This document shows positions 1-8,111 of a DNA stretch of 64,000 bases, one piece after another (position 1 is the first letter of the stretch; each line of letters opens with the position of its first letter). This DNA comes from Streptococcus uberis (GTDB taxonomy: Bacteria; Bacillota; Bacilli; Lactobacillales; Streptococcaceae). Where the stretch lies: the NCBI RefSeq assembly GCF_000785785.1, contig NZ_JRQN01000001.1, positions 1 through 64,000 of the forward strand, given 5' to 3'. The notes below the pieces were generated by a model. It was given only the letters and a program-made list of their open reading frames with translations. It did not search any database and was not told the origin of the DNA. Made by a program: the position numbers and the translations under genes.

Positions 1-1
1 G

Positions 2-838
2 AGCTTAGATGCTGTTCACAGACTTATTTCAGTGGATGGGAAAACGATTCGAGGTAACCGCAGTAAAGACCAGAGACCTATTCATATTGTGACGGCTTAC
101 GATGGTGGGCAATATCTTAGTTTAGGTCAGGTGGCGGTTGATGAGAAAAGTAATGAAATTATTGCTATACCTCAATTATTACGCACCATTGATATCCGCA
201 AAGGAATTGTAACCATAGATGCCATGGGGACGCAAAGTGAAATCGTTGATACGATTATTAAAGGGAAAGCAGACTATTGCTTAGCTGTAAAAGGAAATCA
301 AGAGACGCTTTATGATGATGTGAAGCTCTATTTTAGTGATGCTAAATTACTGGAGAAACTAGAACAAAAAGGACACTATTATCAGACAGTTGAGAAAGCT
401 AGAGGACAGATTGAAGTTCGAGAATACTGGATAAGTCCTGACGTTAAGTGGTTGTGTCAAACCCATCCCAAATGGCATAAATTGCGTGGGATTGGAATGA
501 CTCGTACTACCATTGATAGGGATGGTCAACTGAGTCAAGAAGTACGTTATTTTATCTTTAGCTTTAAGCCTGATGTGATGACTTTTTCCCATAGTGTCCG
601 AGGGCATTGGTCAGTAGAAAGTATGCATTGGTTATTGGATGTGGTTTATCGTGAAGACCATCATCAGACCCTGGATAAACGAGCTGCTTTTAACCTTAAT
701 CTAATCCGAAAAATGTGTTTATATTTCCTTAAAGTGATGGTGTTTCCCAAAAAGAACCTCAGTTATCGACGCAAACAACGGTATATCTCTGTTCATTTGG
801 AAGATTACTTGGAACAATTATTTGGAAACAGAGGGTAA
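2..838 (+). mobile_element. ISAs1-family transposase, 5' end outside the window
   Basis: DDE transposase of the ISAs1 family (COG5433 type). The frame is open from base 2; the residues before the GTG at 32 (SLDAVHRLIS) continue the same protein, so the GTG is not a real start and the N-terminal part lies to the left. Visible hallmarks are VDGKTIRG (first acidic region), TIDAMGTQ (second Asp) and, near the C-terminus, GHWSVESMHWLLDV followed by REDHH, the ISAs1 C-terminal signature containing the Glu. About 278 residues are visible; family members are usually around 370. The 3' end is intact, stopping at 838. I could not identify the right terminal inverted repeat in 839-960, so the element boundary is not set. 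It sits where streptococci usually carry folate genes upstream of murB, suggesting insertion there. Confidence 0.88.
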
Positions 839-967
839 GAAAATGACCCATTTAAAAAGCTATCTTTTCAAAAAAGATGTGAGGGCACAAAAAGGTGAGG
901 AGAAAGTTTTCATGCGAAAGGCGTGGACACGAATATTTTAACTATCGTTTTTTCCTTTAAAATTTGA

Positions 968-973
968 TATAAT
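968..973 (+). promoter_or_regulatory. Putative -10 box (TATAAT) upstream of murB
   Basis: A perfect TATAAT at 968-973 lies 60 bases before the murB start. No convincing -35 box is seen at the expected distance. A hairpin with a T-run follows immediately (977-1000), so either this is a promoter whose transcript meets an attenuator at once, or the TATAAT is fortuitous in AT-rich DNA. Confidence 0.4.
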
Positions 974-976
974 AAT

Positions 977-1000
977 ATCGGCGCTTTGCCGATTTTTTTA
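977..1000 (+). terminator. Rho-independent terminator upstream of murB
   Basis: Six-base perfect stem ATCGGC (977-982) and GCCGAT (988-993) around a 5-base loop, followed by seven T. It should end transcription arriving from the IS or from the gene formerly upstream. Confidence 0.7.
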
Positions 1001-1032
1001 TGAAAAATTGTTACTATGAAAGAAGAAAGATC

Positions 1033-1920
1033 ATGATTACTGAACTTGAAGGAATTGATTTACGTATTAATGAACCTTTAAAAGATTATACTTATACTAA
1101 AGTTGGTGGGCCAGCAGATTACCTTGCTTTTCCGCGGAATCGTTATGAGCTATCTCGACTTGTTAAGTATGCTAACCGCGAAAATATTCCATGGATGGTA
1201 CTTGGAAACGCAAGTAATTTGATTGTTAGAGAAGGTGGCATTAGAGGTTTTGTCATCATGTTTAACAAGTTAGATACAGTTACCTTAAATGGCTATACCA
1301 TCGAAGCTGAGGCAGGAGCTAACCTCATTGAAACAACAAAAATTGCTAAACTCCATAGTTTAACGGGCTTTGAATTTGCATGTGGAATTCCTGGTAGTGT
1401 TGGTGGCGCCGTTTTTATGAATGCTGGAGCTTATGGTGGTGAAATTGCCCATATCTTCCAATCAGCCAAGGTATTGACACCAGAAGGTGAGATTAAAACA
1501 ATTTCAGCACGAGAGATGGCATTTGGCTACCGACATTCGGCTATTCAAGAAAGTGGAGATATTGTGATATCTGCTAAGTTTGCATTAAAACCAGGCAATT
1601 ATGAGCAAATTTCACAGGAAATGAATCGTCTTAATCATTTAAGACAACTAAAACAACCACTTGAATACCCATCGTGTGGCTCAGTCTTCAAACGTCCCCT
1701 TGGACATTTTGCAGGCCAGTTAATTATGGAAGCTAATCTAAAAGGTCACCGTATCGGTGGTGTAGAAGTTTCACAAAAGCATGCTGGTTTTATGATTAAT
1801 GTAGACAATGGCTCAGCTGAAGATTATGAAGCATTAATAGCCCATGTAATTAGTACAGTAAAAGAAAATTCCGGAGTGACGCTTGAAAGAGAAGTTCGGA
1901 TCATCGGAGAAACTAAGTAA
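1033..1920 (+). CDS. murB: UDP-N-acetylenolpyruvoylglucosamine reductase MurB
   Basis: FAD-dependent reductase that uses NADPH to convert UDP-GlcNAc-enolpyruvate to UDP-MurNAc, a cytoplasmic step of peptidoglycan synthesis. With the ATG at 1033 the protein is 295 aa and begins [10 protein letters not shown], as in other streptococcal MurB; the upstream in-frame ATG at 1000 overlaps the terminator T-run and adds 11 atypical residues. A purine-rich GAAAGAAGAAAG stretch precedes 1033. FAD-binding motifs GGPADYLAF (25-33), GNASNL (58-63) and [15 protein letters not shown] (118-132) are visible. Ser217 in SCGSVFKRP and Glu287 near the C-terminus match the catalytic proton donor and base. It leads the potABCD genes, the standard streptococcal order, with 34 bases before potA. 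Confidence 0.96.
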   Translation: MITELEGIDLRINEPLKDYTYTKVGGPADYLAFPRNRYELSRLVKYANRENIPWMVLGNASNLIVREGGIRGFVIMFNKLDTVTLNGYTIEAEAGANLIETTKIAKLHSLTGFEFACGIPGSVGGAVFMNAGAYGGEIAHIFQSAKVLTPEGEIKTISAREMAFGYRHSAIQESGDIVISAKFALKPGNYEQISQEMNRLNHLRQLKQPLEYPSCGSVFKRPLGHFAGQLIMEANLKGHRIGGVEVSQKHAGFMINVDNGSAEDYEALIAHVISTVKENSGVTLEREVRIIGETK

Positions 1921-1954
1921 GATAAGAAAGAATACAATTGAGGATAGATGACAA

Positions 1955-3109
1955 TTGACTAAGCCAATAATCTCATTTAAAAATGTTTCAAAGACTTTTG
2001 AAGATAACGACACCAAAGTCTTAAATAATATTAATTTTGAACTAGAAGAAGGGAAGTTTTACACACTTCTAGGAGCATCCGGATCTGGTAAATCAACCAT
2101 TTTAAATCTTATTGCAGGACTATTAGATGCAAGCAGTGGAGATATTTTTCTTGATGGCCAACGAATAAATGACTTACCCATCAGTAAGCGAGATGTTCAT
2201 ACGGTCTTTCAAAATTATGCATTATTTCCACATATGAACGTTTTTGATAATGTCGCTTTTTCCCTAAAGTTGAAAAAAGTTTCTAAAAAAGAAATTGAAG
2301 AACGTGTTAAAGAAACTTTAAAAATGGTTCAATTAGAAGGCTATGAAAATCGTTCTATTCAAAAATTATCAGGTGGACAAAAACAACGGGTGGCCATCGC
2401 ACGCGCCATCATCAATCAGCCTCGTGTTGTGCTTTTGGACGAGCCTTTATCTGCGCTTGATTTGAAATTGCGAACTGAAATGCAGTATGAACTAAGGGAG
2501 TTACAACAACGATTAGGAGTTACTTTCGTTTTTGTGACACATGATCAAGAAGAAGCTTTGGCGATGAGTGACTGGATTTTTGTCATGAATAATGGTGAAA
2601 TTGTACAATCTGGAACACCGGTTGATATTTATGATGAACCGATTAATCACTTTGTCGCAAACTTTATTGGTGAATCAAATATCTTGAACGGGATCATGAT
2701 TGAAGATTACTTGGTTTCTTTCAATGGTAAAACCTTTAAGTCTGTTGATGGTGGTATGCGTCCAAATGAATCAGTTGAAATTGTGATCCGTCCAGAAGAC
2801 TTGCAGATTACCCTTCCTGAAGAGGGCAAATTACAAGTAAAGGTTGATACTCAGTTATTCCGTGGGGTTCACTATGAAATCATTGCCTATGACGAATTAG
2901 GTAATGAATGGATGATTCATTCTACCCGCAAAGCCATTGAAGGTGAAATTATCGGGCTAGACTTCACGCCAGAAGATATTCATGTTATGAGGCTCAATGA
3001 AACAGAAGAAGAATTTGATGCCCGTATTGATGAGTATGTCGAATCTGACGAACAAGAAGATGGCTTAATCAATGCAATTGAGGAGGAGAGAAATGAAGAA
3101 ACCCTCTAA
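1955..3109 (+). CDS. potA: Spermidine/putrescine ABC transporter ATP-binding protein PotA
   Basis: ATPase subunit of the polyamine importer PotABCD, acting at the inner face of the membrane. Walker [10 protein letters not shown] (40-48), signature LSGGQ (138-142), Walker B VVLLDEP (158-164) and switch His196 are all present. A C-terminal TOBE-like regulatory region follows (about 240-345), then an acidic tail, to 384 aa. The start is TTG at 1955, chosen because [15 protein letters not shown] is the family N-terminus; TTGAGG lies 12 bases upstream. An out-of-frame ATG at 1948 opens a 4-codon frame whose stop overlaps the TTG region; I give it no weight. The 3' end overlaps potB by 17 bases, indicating translational coupling. 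Confidence 0.96.
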   Translation: MTKPIISFKNVSKTFEDNDTKVLNNINFELEEGKFYTLLGASGSGKSTILNLIAGLLDASSGDIFLDGQRINDLPISKRDVHTVFQNYALFPHMNVFDNVAFSLKLKKVSKKEIEERVKETLKMVQLEGYENRSIQKLSGGQKQRVAIARAIINQPRVVLLDEPLSALDLKLRTEMQYELRELQQRLGVTFVFVTHDQEEALAMSDWIFVMNNGEIVQSGTPVDIYDEPINHFVANFIGESNILNGIMIEDYLVSFNGKTFKSVDGGMRPNESVEIVIRPEDLQITLPEEGKLQVKVDTQLFRGVHYEIIAYDELGNEWMIHSTRKAIEGEIIGLDFTPEDIHVMRLNETEEEFDARIDEYVESDEQEDGLINAIEEERNEETL

Positions 3110-3887
3110 GCTCTATTCCATTCCTTATTTTTTGTGGATTGTGCTTTTTGTGCTTGCTCCAGTAGCTCTTCTTATCTACAAATCATTCTTTGATATAGAA
3201 GGTCATGTGACTTTAGCTAATTACCAGACTTTCTTTTCATCTTGGACTTACATCAGAATGAGCTTTAACTCAATCTTTTATGCTGGCATCATAACTTTAG
3301 TGACTCTGTTAATTGCTTATCCAGCTGCCTACTGTTTAACCAAATTAAAGCATAAGCAGTTATGGTTAATGTTAATCATTTTGCCAACATGGGTAAATTT
3401 ACTGTTAAAAGCCTATGCTTTTATGGGAATTTTTGGGCAACATGGGTCAGTTAATGACTTTTTGAGTTTTCTTGGAATTGGACCACAGCAAATTCTATTT
3501 ACCGATTTTTCATTTATTTTTGTTGCGTCATACATTGAGATTCCCTTTATGATTTTGCCGATTTTCAATGCCCTTGATGATATTGACGATAATGTCATAA
3601 ATGCTAGTCGTGATCTAGGAGCAAGTGAAGCTCAAACATTTTCAAAAGTAACTTTCCCCTTATCAATGAATGGCGTCCGAGCTGGGGTTCAGGCGGTCTT
3701 TATTCCAAGTCTGAGTCTCTTTATGTTAACACGTTTAATTGGTGGAAACCGGGTCATTACCTTGGGGACAGCCATTGAGCAGCATTTCTTAACAACACAA
3801 AACCGGGGGATGGGGTCTACCATTGGTGTTATCCTTATTCTGACGATGTTAGCCATAATGTATCTAACAAAGGAGAGAAGTAAATGA
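3093..3887 (+). CDS. potB: Spermidine/putrescine ABC transporter permease PotB
   Basis: Integral membrane permease of the polyamine importer, pairing with PotC. At 264 aa it has a hydrophobic N-terminal segment and about six membrane spans. The binding-protein-dependent permease EAA-type loop ([23 protein letters not shown]) contacts PotA. The ATG at 3093 follows an excellent AGGAGGAGAG site lying inside the end of potA; the in-frame ATG at 3072 lacks such a site. It ends with an ATGA overlap into potC. Confidence 0.95.
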   Translation: MKKPSKLYSIPYFLWIVLFVLAPVALLIYKSFFDIEGHVTLANYQTFFSSWTYIRMSFNSIFYAGIITLVTLLIAYPAAYCLTKLKHKQLWLMLIILPTWVNLLLKAYAFMGIFGQHGSVNDFLSFLGIGPQQILFTDFSFIFVASYIEIPFMILPIFNALDDIDDNVINASRDLGASEAQTFSKVTFPLSMNGVRAGVQAVFIPSLSLFMLTRLIGGNRVITLGTAIEQHFLTTQNRGMGSTIGVILILTMLAIMYLTKERSK

Positions 3888-4660
3888 AAAAAATGGCATC
3901 ACTTTATTTAACATTCACTTTTATCCTTTTGTATGCTCCAATCTTTTATTTAATTGCTTATTCTTTTAATAAAGGAGCTGATATGAATGGCTTTAAAGGG
4001 TTTACTCTGGAACATTATCAAACAATGTTTGCAGATAGTCGTCTCATGTCCATATTATTGCAAACTTTCGTTTTAGCTTTTACTAGTGCGTTATTGGCAA
4101 CAATCATTGGAACTTTTGGAGCTATTTATATTCATCACGTCCGTAAAAAGTATCAGAACGCCCTTTTATCAGCTAATAATGTCCTCATGGTATCGCCAGA
4201 TGTTATGATTGGTGCATCCTTCTTGATTCTTTTTATCACACTGAAATTCCAATTGGGGAGTATGTCTGTTTTACTTAGTCATATAGCCTTTTCAATTCCA
4301 ATTGTTGTATTAATGGTCTTACCGCGCTTAAAAGAAATGAATCAGGACATGATAAATGCGGCTTATGATCTAGGTGCTAGTCAATTTCAAATGATGAAAG
4401 AGGTTATGTTACCCTATTTGACACCAGGGATTATTGCTGGTTATTTTATGGCCTTTACTTATTCTTTGGATGACTTCGCAGTGACTTTTTTCTTAACAGG
4501 AAACGGCTTCACGACCTTATCTGTTGAAATTTATTCACGAGCACGTCGAGGGATTTCGTTAGATATTAATGCCCTTTCTACGATTGTTTTTCTTTTCTCA
4601 ATTTTATTGGTAATGGGTTATTATTACATTTCTCAAGAGAAGGAGGACAAGCATGCGTAA
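3884..4660 (+). CDS. potC: Spermidine/putrescine ABC transporter permease PotC
   Basis: Second permease of PotABCD, 258 aa. It has an N-terminal membrane span (LYLTFTFILLYAPIFYLIAY), further spans and an EAA loop (NAAYDLGASQFQMMKEVMLP) that docks on PotA. It starts by a 4-base overlap with potB and overlaps potD by 8 bases, so B, C and D are tightly coupled. AGGAGAGAAGTAA just upstream supplies the ribosome binding site. Confidence 0.95.
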   Translation: MKKMASLYLTFTFILLYAPIFYLIAYSFNKGADMNGFKGFTLEHYQTMFADSRLMSILLQTFVLAFTSALLATIIGTFGAIYIHHVRKKYQNALLSANNVLMVSPDVMIGASFLILFITLKFQLGSMSVLLSHIAFSIPIVVLMVLPRLKEMNQDMINAAYDLGASQFQMMKEVMLPYLTPGIIAGYFMAFTYSLDDFAVTFFLTGNGFTTLSVEIYSRARRGISLDINALSTIVFLFSILLVMGYYYISQEKEDKHA

Positions 4661-5726
4661 ATTGTATTCATTTATTGGAGGCATCCTTGGCATCGTGCTT
4701 ATCTTAGTTAGTTTGACTTTTATTTTGCAAAAGAAAACAGGCACGGCCAATCAAGCTGACAAACTAGTCATCTACAACTGGGGAGATTATATTGACCCAG
4801 CTTTGCTGAAAAAATTCACTAAAGAAACTGGTATTCAAGTTCAGTATGAGACCTTTGATTCTAATGAGGCTATGTATACCAAAATTAAGCAAGGTGGAAC
4901 GACCTACGATATTGCTGTTCCGAGTGACTATACGATTGATAAGATGATTAAAGAAAACCTATTGCTTAAGCTTGATAAATCTCAACTTAAAGGTATGGAA
5001 AACATCGGTAAGGAGTTTTTGGGTAAGAGTTTTGATCCTAAAAATGACTACTCATTGCCTTACTTTTGGGGAACGGTTGGAATTGTTTATAATGACAAGT
5101 TAATTAAGACGCCTCCTAAACATTGGATTGATCTTTGGCGCCCTGAGTACAAGGATCAAATTATGTTGGTTGACGGCGCTCGTGAAGTTATGGGGCTTGG
5201 TTTGAATACTTATGGCTACAGCTTAAATAGTAAAAATAAAAAGGAATTGACACAAGTTGAACACCGACTCCAAGACTTAACACCTAATATCAAAGCAATT
5301 GTAGCTGATGAGATGAAGGGGTATATGATTCAAGGAGATGCAGGAATTGGTGTTACATTTTCTGGTGAAGCTAGTGAAATGTTAGATAACAATAGTCATT
5401 TGCATTATGTTGTTCCTTCAGAAGGGTCAAATCTCTGGTTTGATAATTTGGTCCTTCCTAAAACAATGAAACATAAAAAAGAAGCCTACGCTTTTTTGAA
5501 TTTTATAAATGATCCTAAAAATGCAGCCCAAAATGCTGAGTATATTGGCTATGCTACACCAAATAATAAAGCTAAAGAACTACTACCTGCAGCTATCAAA
5601 AATGATAAAGCATTTTATCCAACACAAAAGACGATTAAAAAGCTGGAAGTTTATGGTAATCTTGGCGATAAGTGGTTAGGAATCTATAATGATTTATATC
5701 TGCAATTTAAGATGTATCGCAAATAA
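4653..5726 (+). CDS. potD: Spermidine/putrescine-binding protein PotD
   Basis: Extracellular substrate-binding subunit of the polyamine importer, 357 aa. An N-terminal hydrophobic segment (about 5-25) precedes the binding domain, which begins KLVIYNWGDYIDPALLKKF, the PotD/PotF signature. Trp and Asp positions in YNWGDYID and LWFDNLVLP match the polyamine pocket of the family. There is no lipobox cysteine: the segment after the hydrophobic core reads LQKKTGTANQ, so the protein is probably held by an uncleaved anchor or released by signal peptidase I rather than lipidated. AAGGAGGACAAGC precedes the ATG, within the end of potC. It is the last gene of murB-potABCD. Confidence 0.95.
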   Translation: MRKLYSFIGGILGIVLILVSLTFILQKKTGTANQADKLVIYNWGDYIDPALLKKFTKETGIQVQYETFDSNEAMYTKIKQGGTTYDIAVPSDYTIDKMIKENLLLKLDKSQLKGMENIGKEFLGKSFDPKNDYSLPYFWGTVGIVYNDKLIKTPPKHWIDLWRPEYKDQIMLVDGAREVMGLGLNTYGYSLNSKNKKELTQVEHRLQDLTPNIKAIVADEMKGYMIQGDAGIGVTFSGEASEMLDNNSHLHYVVPSEGSNLWFDNLVLPKTMKHKKEAYAFLNFINDPKNAAQNAEYIGYATPNNKAKELLPAAIKNDKAFYPTQKTIKKLEVYGNLGDKWLGIYNDLYLQFKMYRK

Positions 5727-5732
5727 AAAACT

Positions 5733-5760
5733 TTAACAAGGTAACTTGTTAAAACGTTTT
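5733..5760. terminator. Bidirectional terminator between potD and maeR
   Basis: Perfect 8-base stem TTAACAAG (5733-5740) and CTTGTTAA (5745-5752), then AACGTTTTTTA on the plus strand. The genes converge here, and the AT-rich flanks could serve both directions. Confidence 0.75.
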
Positions 5761-6432
5761 TTATATTTTCTGGTAAGTTTTGTAAGGTCTACCAACTTTT
5801 GTGTAAATTTGTTTGGCTTTAATCTGATTTGTTTCTTCCATGTAGGCAATGTATTTTCTAACGGAAACATGCGACAGTTGGCAAGCTTTGGCAAGCTCTT
5901 GAATGGTAAAAGATTGCGGTAACGATGTAATGGCAGAAAGAATAAGTTTGTAAGTGACCTCTGATAAGCCTTTTTCCAAAAGGTTAGGTTCACTGTTAGA
6001 TACTGTATTTTTTCCATTTTTCATTTGGTCAATATGAGATTGGTTGAGAAAGTTCTGATTAAGTTGTGATTTGCGGTCAAAAAAGCTGAGAATACTTTCA
6101 TTAAACCTCTCAAAAGTGAATGGTTTGATTAAATAATCAACAACTCCTAAGTGGAAGCCTGATTTTATAATTTTTCCATCGTTAACAGCAGAAATAATAA
6201 TCACTTCACAATTATGATGGTTGAGTCTTAATGATTCTAGGAATTGAATGCCATTACCTTCTTTGATATGAATATCAAGTAAAATAAGATCAATGGTGTA
6301 GTGACTTAATTTTTCATTAGCATCAGACAGTGAGTCACTGGATAATATTATTTGGAATTTATTGATTTTCTCTAAGTAATTTCTATGAATGAAGTCAACC
6401 ATCGGGTCATCTTCAATAATTAAAACATTCAT
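5761..6432 (-). CDS. maeR: Response regulator MaeR (CitB/DcuR family)
   Basis: Cytoplasmic response regulator paired with the adjacent sensor; in L. casei and S. pyogenes the equivalent MaeKR pair controls malate use. The receiver domain spans about 1-120, with acidic pocket LIIEDD (4-9), phospho-acceptor Asp53 (LILLDIHIKEGNG) and Lys103 (YLIKPF). The C-terminal part carries a DpiA/CitB-type helix-turn-helix (FTIQELAKACQLSHVSVRKYI, about 168-188). I place the start at the ATG ending at 6432 (MNVLIIEDD, 223 aa) with AGAGG upstream; the longer frame reading back to 6486 would overlap the sensor gene and adds atypical sequence. One base separates it from the maeK stop, so the two are co-translated. 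Confidence 0.9.
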   Translation of the reverse strand: MNVLIIEDDPMVDFIHRNYLEKINKFQIILSSDSLSDANEKLSHYTIDLILLDIHIKEGNGIQFLESLRLNHHNCEVIIISAVNDGKIIKSGFHLGVVDYLIKPFTFERFNESILSFFDRKSQLNQNFLNQSHIDQMKNGKNTVSNSEPNLLEKGLSEVTYKLILSAITSLPQSFTIQELAKACQLSHVSVRKYIAYMEETNQIKAKQIYTKVGRPYKTYQKI

Positions 6433-6433
6433 A

Positions 6434-7951
6434 TTAACCTCTTCTATAGCGTGTTGTGATTGAAAATGCCAATTCATTGGCTTCAAATTGACGTGTGCAT
6501 ATTGATTTTGTGTCGGCTAGGAGTTGTTTGAAATAGTGATTATCAAGTTTTTCGAGTATGGATTCTTTGGAGATGGTGTCATCACTTATTTTATAGTATG
6601 AAATCAGGTTTGTTTGGTCGTAGTCAATGGTTAAGAAAACAGTCTCAGGCTTTAACATGCTAATGATATTAGTATGGATAAAACGATAAAGCATTAATGA
6701 GGTATTAATTTGATTGCTTGATAATGAATTTGGAATTTCACTAATTGCTTCGACCATCAGATTAATATTTAATTCCTTATATTTTTCTTGTTCGCCAATA
6801 AAAAAACTTGCAAGAAGAGGTTCTTTGACTAATACAGATAAGGTACTTACAATACCATTTTCAGCATCAAGAATACTGTCCAAATAAATTTTTAATTGGT
6901 CATAATACTTGATATCGACTAATCCATAGATGACATGTAGTTGATTCATAAAGGTATGTGTTTGTGCTTGTAAAGCTGAGGCATAAGTAGTGGTATACAT
7001 TAATTGGTCTAATGTGTAGATAGCCTCTGAAGCTTTACGAATAAAAATTAAATAACCGCGTAAGTCATTTTTGACCCGAATAGGAGATACTTTAATTAAT
7101 AAATCAGTGTCATTAACATACAATAACTGATCGTGGGCAGTATCATAGTTTATTCCTGAAAAGTCAGGAAAAAAATCATCTATTTTTTTCCGATTAATGG
7201 CTTTAGGATCACATTCTTTAATTAATTCTTTTCCTGATTGGTTGGTTAACTGAATAATATGGTTTTTATTAATCACAAAAACAGCGTCATCAATTTGGTC
7301 GATCATGGCATTTCGTTCTTCCAGCAGCTGATAAATTTCACTTGGTTCTAAATTATGCAACTGTTTTTTTAACCGTAGTGAGATAATAGTCGTTAAGATC
7401 AAACTGACAATAATACAGATAAATAAAGCAATAGTATAATTACTTTTTGATTGAAGAACAACTTGATTTAGTGTTGTAAGCTTAATGCCAACTGCAATTG
7501 CACCAACTTGTCGATTAGCCACTTTTACTGGAATTAGGTAACGCAGTGATCTTCCAAGACTCCCTTTAGCAGTTGAGATGATCTCTTTTCCCTTTAACAC
7601 AGAATCTTCATCTCCACCTTGAAATGGCTTTCCAATTTTTTGTGGATTTGGATGTGTTAGTCTGATACCATCCATATTCATGACAACAATATAATCTAGT
7701 TTATAGATTTGTGAAATGCTATTGGTATACTTGGTAACGTTAGAGTTGGGTTGATTTTTGAGTAAAATTTCTTTTATTTCCTCATTCTTTGCTAACATTT
7801 GGCCGGTTGAGGTAATTAAATGTGTTTCTTGCTTTTTGATAGAGTGATAGGTTTCAACAATCATTATGCCATAAAAAATAAGCGTTGTAGTAGCAATTAG
7901 TGATACAAAAATCAATGATAAACTAGCCCAAAGTGATAATTTATGTCTCAT
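6434..7951 (-). CDS. maeK: CitA/DcuS-type sensor MaeK with apparently degenerate kinase domain
   Basis: Membrane sensor next to maeR, maeP and maeE. Layout over 505 aa: transmembrane segment 8-30, extracytoplasmic Cache/PAS sensor about 31-170 (including KLDYIVVMNMDGIRLTHPN and GSLGRSLRYLIPV, typical of CitA/DcuS), second transmembrane segment about 173-193, cytoplasmic PAS about 210-310, then the dimerisation/histidine region. The phospho-acceptor region reads LQAQTHTFMNQLHVI with His332; the acidic residue that normally follows this His in the family is Thr. The C-terminal about 120 residues show no recognisable N box and no glycine-rich G1/G2 boxes (no DNGPGI, no GxGLG). Identity as MaeK rests on the neighbours. 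Kinase competence is doubtful from sequence. Confidence 0.82.
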   Translation of the reverse strand: MRHKLSLWASLSLIFVSLIATTTLIFYGIMIVETYHSIKKQETHLITSTGQMLAKNEEIKEILLKNQPNSNVTKYTNSISQIYKLDYIVVMNMDGIRLTHPNPQKIGKPFQGGDEDSVLKGKEIISTAKGSLGRSLRYLIPVKVANRQVGAIAVGIKLTTLNQVVLQSKSNYTIALFICIIVSLILTTIISLRLKKQLHNLEPSEIYQLLEERNAMIDQIDDAVFVINKNHIIQLTNQSGKELIKECDPKAINRKKIDDFFPDFSGINYDTAHDQLLYVNDTDLLIKVSPIRVKNDLRGYLIFIRKASEAIYTLDQLMYTTTYASALQAQTHTFMNQLHVIYGLVDIKYYDQLKIYLDSILDAENGIVSTLSVLVKEPLLASFFIGEQEKYKELNINLMVEAISEIPNSLSSNQINTSLMLYRFIHTNIISMLKPETVFLTIDYDQTNLISYYKISDDTISKESILEKLDNHYFKQLLADTKSICTRQFEANELAFSITTRYRRG

Positions 7952-8000
7952 ATTTTCTCCTATTTATTGAGTATATCATATATCAATACTTCTAATCACC

Positions 8001-8027
8001 TTAAATAAGTTAAATAAATTAAATTAC
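8001..8027. promoter_or_regulatory. Three tandem 9-bp repeats, probable MaeR sites
   Basis: TTAAATAAG (8001-8009), TTAAATAAA (8010-8018) and TTAAATTAC (8019-8027) lie head to tail between the divergent maeK and maeP genes. On the minus strand the unit reads TTATTTAA, resembling my recollection of the direct repeats reported for MaeR in L. casei. Assignment to MaeR is inference. Confidence 0.55.
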
Positions 8028-8047
8028 TTTAACTAGTTAAAGTAATT
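8022..8047. promoter_or_regulatory. 26-bp perfect palindrome upstream of maeP
   Basis: The half AATTACTTTAACT (8022-8034) is followed directly by its exact reverse complement (8035-8047). The palindrome overlaps the third 9-bp repeat and lies just upstream of the likely maeP -35 region, as expected for an operator. No T-run follows, so it is not a terminator. The binding protein is unknown; MaeR is the obvious candidate. Confidence 0.6.
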
Positions 8048-8055
8048 AAAAAATC

Positions 8056-8084
8056 TTTAATGCATCATTGAAATTGACTATACT
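8056..8084 (+). promoter_or_regulatory. Putative maeP promoter
   Basis: TATACT at 8079-8084 is a good -10 box; the region 17 bases upstream (TTTAAT at 8056-8061) is a weak -35, consistent with an activator-dependent promoter. AAAGGAGG precedes the maeP ATG. Confidence 0.5.
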
Positions 8085-8111
8085 AAGAGTGTTATTAAAG
8101 GAGGTTGTCAA

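Noticed and set aside
1948..1962. Four-codon ATG mini-frame overlapping the potA TTG start
   Set aside because: Too short to support; could be chance in the leader.
5733..6017. 94-aa minus-strand frame inside maeR
   Set aside because: Shadow of maeR in another phase, overlapping the terminator.
8022..8047. Terminator at the maeP upstream palindrome
   Set aside because: A perfect palindrome with no loop and no following T-run; an operator fits better.
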